Below are positions 5,841-8,015 of a stretch of DNA of 8,015 nt, in pieces (the first letter of the stretch is position 1; each line of letters starts with the position of its first letter). Both the position numbers and the translations under genes were made by a program. This stretch comes from Anaerolineae bacterium. Its GTDB lineage: Bacteria > Chloroflexota > Anaerolineae > 4572-78 > J111. Where the stretch lies: positions 1 to 8,015 of the forward strand of contig JAGRCC010000319.1 in NCBI GenBank assembly GCA_020433785.1, in the 5' to 3' direction. The notes under the pieces are model-generated. The model was given only the letters and a program-made list of their open reading frames with translations, was not told where the DNA came from and did not search any database.

Positions 5841-8015
5841 CTACTCGGTCGATGGCTCTAGCAGCGGTTTCAAGGCCGCTCTGGCGATGGACAGGGCGGG
5901 GTTATCGGCTGGTGAGTCGGTGACAACGACAGCGACCACGGCATACTTGGCTTTTTCCGGCGGGGCCTCGACGGTGGGGGTGGGTGTAACGGCCTCGATT
6001 TCCGATGGATCGAATATCAACCCGGACTCGGTTAGTGCCGGGGAGGTTGGTTCTACCGGCGGGCCGGAAGCCGTGGCCGGGGCCAGTCCCACGAACCAAC
6101 TCAGCGACTGCTGGCCTGTCTCTTCCGGGCTAGCCTGGCCCGACAGTCCAATGAACTGCTCATCCACTTGCGGCAGCCAGGCTCGCGCAATCTGGGCCGT
6201 ACCGGGTTTGAAGCTCGATGTCTGCTCCGATGTGGCGTCGAGGGCCAGCATCGGCGTGGGCAGTTGACCTTCGCGGTCAAGGGCGGCCATCACTCGCACC
6301 AAATGAAGTGGGGTTACCGCTAAATCTCGCACCGTGCCCTTATCGTTAAAATCAGGCAGTCGCCCCGGCTGCGAGCGCAGACCGGGCAGGGGTTGCATCA
6401 GCCCCAACTGGCGGGCCGTGGCGGCATAGCCGGTGGGGCCTAAGGGAGCCAGCATTTCTTCTAACGGCGCAGTCAGCAAATCCGCCGGCCGGGTTGCGCC
6501 GGAGTCGTACAGACCAATTAACCCAATCAGCCGGGCCAAATCGCCCACCGGAAACAACCCCTGCGTAGCCCGATTAAGCAAGGGCGCGCGCTCGTCCTGG
6601 CGCAGCGAGTCCCACATTTCATCTAGCGTGTTGGGATCATACGTGGGGTGGCTGGACATGACGTACACCGCCCCGGTTTCGATTTCGAGGATAACGACCG
6701 CGCCTTCCTGGTCGCCCATGGCTACATCGGCGGCGACTTGAGCCGGCAGGTCCACGGTCAGCGTTACATCGCGGCCAACCCCCGGTCGATGGAGCAGGTC
6801 ATCGACAACCTTTTCTTCAGCCGTTTGGTCAATGCTGCCGCGCAAAATGGCATCGAACGTGGCCTCGACGCCGTCAACACCGTAACGGACACTGTAATAG
6901 CCCGTCACCGATGATAGGCCGGGGTAGGGATAATGCCGTTGAGCCAGACCATCGCCGCCGATGAGGGTCTCGGCGATGGGGATGCCGCTGCGGGTGAGCA
7001 GCCGGCCACGGTCGATCCGCTGCTCAGCGATAACCTGGCGAGGGTTGTCGTCGCGCGTGACCAAAAAGGGTGGGGCGGCAATTTGCCACAAAATCAAGCC
7101 GCCGGCCACTACAATCAGGCCAAAAAACAGGATACGGGCTAACTTTAGATTGTAAGTTGGGGTCTGGAAGGTGGATCGCAGCATGGATGGGATCGTCCGC
7201 TGACCATGGGCCTGAGGCGCGGCCATAAATGTCAGCAGGCCAACCATAATAAAACTGACTATCAGGCTGCTGCCGCCGTAACTGACAAAGGGCAGCGTAA
7301 CCCCGGTCAGCGGCATCAACTTGAGCGTTCCGGCGGTGATAACCAGGGTCTGTAAGGCCAGCATTGTGCCGATGCCGACCGCCAGCAGCTGCTCAAAGTC
7401 TGTTCTGGCCCGGAACGCGATGGCGAAAGCCCGATTGACCAGCAGGGCAAAACAGATCAGAACACCCAGCGCGCCTACCATCCCAAACTCTTCGCCGATA
7501 GCCGCGTACACAAAATCGGTATGGACCACCGGGATAGCCGTTGGCAGCCCTTGCCCTAGCCCCTGGCCGATCACGCCACCGCTGGCAAACGCCAGCAGGG
7601 ATTGCACCACCTGAAACGAGCGACCGGAGGCATCGAGCCAGGGGTTGAGAAACGCGTCCACGCGAATCCGAACCACGTCAAATAGTTCATAGCCGACGAT
7701 ACCGCCCAAAAGTAGCAGTAGCAGCCCCCCCCAAATGTAACTCGACTGCCCGGTGGCCGCGTAGAGCATGCCCAGAAAGGTGCCAAAAAAGAGCAGCGCC
7801 GCCCCCAAATCACGCTGCCAGATCAGCAGCACCATGCTGAAGCCCCACATCAACAGCATCGGGCCCAGGTAGTTGGGGTGGGGCACGGCCAATCCGCCGA
7901 TGTAGGCCCGAACCTCCACCAACTGGCGGCGGCGATCGGCCAGATAGGCGGCCAGAAAGACTAACAACAAGAGTTTAAGCAGTTCGGAGGGTTGAAAGTA
8001 GACCGGCCCAATGTT
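5841..8015 (-). CDS. SEDS glycosyltransferase (FtsW/RodA) fused to a degenerate class B PBP module, 5' partial
   Basis: The frame is open from the right edge to a TAG at 5841-5843, giving 724 visible residues. It begins inside the SEDS domain with QPSELLKLL and lacks the first helices. SEDS landmarks are NPWLDASGRSFQ, GQGLGQG, HTDFVYAAIGEEFG and LPFVSYGGSS. The Asp of HTDF (codon 7515-7517) is the catalytic aspartate of peptidoglycan glycosyltransferases. After the last SEDS helix, a linker and one more membrane span (about 7076-7136) would place the rest outside the membrane. That part has PBP pedestal motifs (RGRLLTRSG, YPYPGLSSVTGYYS, YGVDGVE) and a transpeptidase-like start (GAVVILEIETGAVYVMSSHP, then YDPN and LLNRATQG). 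However, the SxxK site reads DLAR (6531-6542) and KTG reads LSG (6138-6146), and a Pro/Thr-rich insert of about 45 residues precedes the last strand. Lipid II polymerisation is likely; cross-linking by this protein is not. Confidence 0.93.
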   Translation of the reverse strand, partial: NIGPVYFQPSELLKLLLLVFLAAYLADRRRQLVEVRAYIGGLAVPHPNYLGPMLLMWGFSMVLLIWQRDLGAALLFFGTFLGMLYAATGQSSYIWGGLLLLLLGGIVGYELFDVVRIRVDAFLNPWLDASGRSFQVVQSLLAFASGGVIGQGLGQGLPTAIPVVHTDFVYAAIGEEFGMVGALGVLICFALLVNRAFAIAFRARTDFEQLLAVGIGTMLALQTLVITAGTLKLMPLTGVTLPFVSYGGSSLIVSFIMVGLLTFMAAPQAHGQRTIPSMLRSTFQTPTYNLKLARILFFGLIVVAGGLILWQIAAPPFLVTRDDNPRQVIAEQRIDRGRLLTRSGIPIAETLIGGDGLAQRHYPYPGLSSVTGYYSVRYGVDGVEATFDAILRGSIDQTAEEKVVDDLLHRPGVGRDVTLTVDLPAQVAADVAMGDQEGAVVILEIETGAVYVMSSHPTYDPNTLDEMWDSLRQDERAPLLNRATQGLFPVGDLARLIGLIGLYDSGATRPADLLTAPLEEMLAPLGPTGYAATARQLGLMQPLPGLRSQPGRLPDFNDKGTVRDLAVTPLHLVRVMAALDREGQLPTPMLALDATSEQTSSFKPGTAQIARAWLPQVDEQFIGLSGQASPEETGQQSLSWFVGLAPATASGPPVEPTSPALTESGLIFDPSEIEAVTPTPTVEAPPEKAKYAVVAVVVTDSPADNPALSIARAALKPLLEPSTE

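Noticed and set aside
5887..7614. Several plus-strand open frames (for example 5887-6267, 6433-6741, 7321-7614) opposite the SEDS/PBP gene
   Set aside because: All are antisense to a continuous recognisable protein, have low-complexity Ser/Ala/Pro-rich translations and lack convincing ribosome sites.

Overview
The window is a piece of bacterial chromosome with moderate GC, dense genes and short intergenic regions. No tRNA, rRNA, CRISPR array, transposase or phage gene was seen. The lineage is inferred, not proven. A SEDS (FtsW/RodA) protein fused to a penicillin-binding-protein module with Pro/Thr-rich inserts, a CGNR zinc-finger protein and an LLM-class flavin oxidoreductase together suggest Chloroflexota (Anaerolineae-like). 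An actinobacterial or related Gram-positive source cannot be excluded.

Layout, left to right. (1) An LLM-class flavin-dependent oxidoreductase on +, missing only a few N-terminal residues. (2) A gap with a 14-bp perfect palindrome, then an SHMT-fold PLP enzyme on + with a TTG start. It keeps the PLP-binding residues but has lost the residues that define folate-dependent SHMT. (3) A convergent junction with an imperfect 22-bp hairpin. (4) A divergent pair: a CGNR zinc-finger protein on - and a YiiM-like MOSC protein on +. They are separated by back-to-back promoters with overlapping -35 boxes and a 14-bp inverted-repeat operator, and the MOSC gene ends at a clear intrinsic terminator. (5) A possible 40-residue single-span membrane protein, then an alpha/beta hydrolase with an unusual acid site. 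(6) A 420-base convergent gap holding an array of CATG-centred repeats, many spaced exactly 23 nt apart. (7) On -, running off the right edge, the C-terminal 724 residues of a SEDS glycosyltransferase fused to a class B PBP-like module. The SEDS part looks active, but the transpeptidase part has lost both its catalytic Ser-x-x-Lys and its Lys-Thr-Gly motif.

The genes do not form one pathway. The clearest functional unit is the CGNR/MOSC pair, which reads as a small self-contained regulatory module. The points most worth following are the SEDS/pseudo-transpeptidase fusion, the 23-nt repeat array, the CGNR/MOSC operator and the non-canonical SHMT homologue.
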